NCBI GenBank assembly: GCA_937896665.1
Contig: CALBNS010000082.1
Location: 1-23,281, forward strand
DNA: 23,281 nucleotides
Reading direction: 5' to 3'
Origin: an uncultured Clostridia bacterium
GTDB lineage: Bacteria; Bacillota; Clostridia; Lachnospirales; Lachnospiraceae
Shown: positions 23,161 to 23,281 of the stretch, piece after piece
Layout of the letters: each line of letters opens with the position of its first letter
Numbering within the stretch: position 1 is the first letter of the stretch
Position numbers and translations under genes: made by a program
Notes under the pieces: model-generated
The model's input: the letters and a program-made list of their open reading frames with translations, nothing else
Databases searched by the model: none
Told to the model about the DNA's origin: nothing

Positions 23161-23189
23161 AGTATACACCTATTTTTAGACAAATGCAA
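23161..23189 (-). promoter_or_regulatory. Promoter of the thiamine salvage operon
   Basis: On the minus strand TTGCAT (23189-23184), a 17-nt spacer and TATACT (23166-23161) place the transcript start about 10 nt before the TPP aptamer. Confidence 0.8.
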
Positions 23190-23217
23190 TAGATTTGAAG
23201 AATTTGTCTTTATCCGC

Positions 23218-23234
23218 AGTAACAGTTCGTTACT
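23218..23234. repeat. Small inverted repeat upstream of the operon promoter
   Basis: AGTAAC-AGTTC-GTTACT is a perfect 6-bp dyad about 30 nt upstream of the -35 box. It has no T-run. It could be a regulator site; no gene is seen between 23190 and the window end. Confidence 0.4.
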
Positions 23235-23281
23235 TTTCACGGGTATGTAAATTACTTTAGTCAAAGTGACGAAATTCAAAA

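Noticed and set aside
22821..23179. Two overlapping plus-strand open frames upstream of thiW
   Set aside because: They run antisense through the TPP riboswitch, its terminator and the structured leader, lack ribosome binding sites and resemble no family. They are explained by RNA structure on the minus strand.

Overview
The window looks like chromosome from a low-GC, Gram-positive anaerobe of the Clostridia, most likely a gut Lachnospiraceae species. I infer this from the housekeeping order (ireB-ruvX-DUF1292-rnj; prmA-rsmE-cysteine desulfurase-thiI), strong AGGAGG-type ribosome binding sites with TTG/GTG starts, the radical-SAM and FliB-like genes, and the group II intron. Nearly all genes are on the minus strand. 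No tRNA, rRNA or CRISPR array was seen.

Region 1 (1-3900) is accessory DNA, probably the end of an integrative element lying mostly left of the window. It holds a ParA-type ATPase cut short at a perfect 32-bp palindrome, a SymE-like small protein, a large serine recombinase with its own terminator, and a YhcG-type (DUF1016) PDDEXK nuclease with its own promoter. Region 2 (3896-5784) is a group II intron with a maturase ORF. It sits directly behind the U-tract of the RNase J terminator.

Region 3 (5785-17232) is core chromosome. One run is ireB-ruvX-DUF1292-RNase J. mtaB (tRNA ms2t6A) is next. A lone plus-strand HPr-like gene lacking the active-site histidine follows. Then comes a compact seven-gene minus-strand run: phosphodiesterase, PflX-like radical SAM, FliB-like methylase, prmA, rsmE, cysteine desulfurase and thiI. 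It starts from an extended -10 promoter at 17203-17232. In this run the desulfurase and the rhodanese-less ThiI form a tRNA s4U module.

Region 4 (17305-18030) is a decayed insertion sequence of IS91 type. Its transposase keeps the zinc-finger N-terminus and a C-terminal piece but has lost the middle. Terminators face both directions on its left side.

Region 5 (18032-23281) is a complete thiamine-precursor salvage operon read leftwards: promoter, TPP riboswitch with terminator, thiW (thiazole uptake), thiM (thiazole kinase), thiE (coupling), a HAD phosphatase, thiD (HMP/HMP-P kinase), cytX (HMP uptake), terminator. No thiC or thiG is present. A 210-nt structured leader of unknown nature lies between the riboswitch terminator and thiW.
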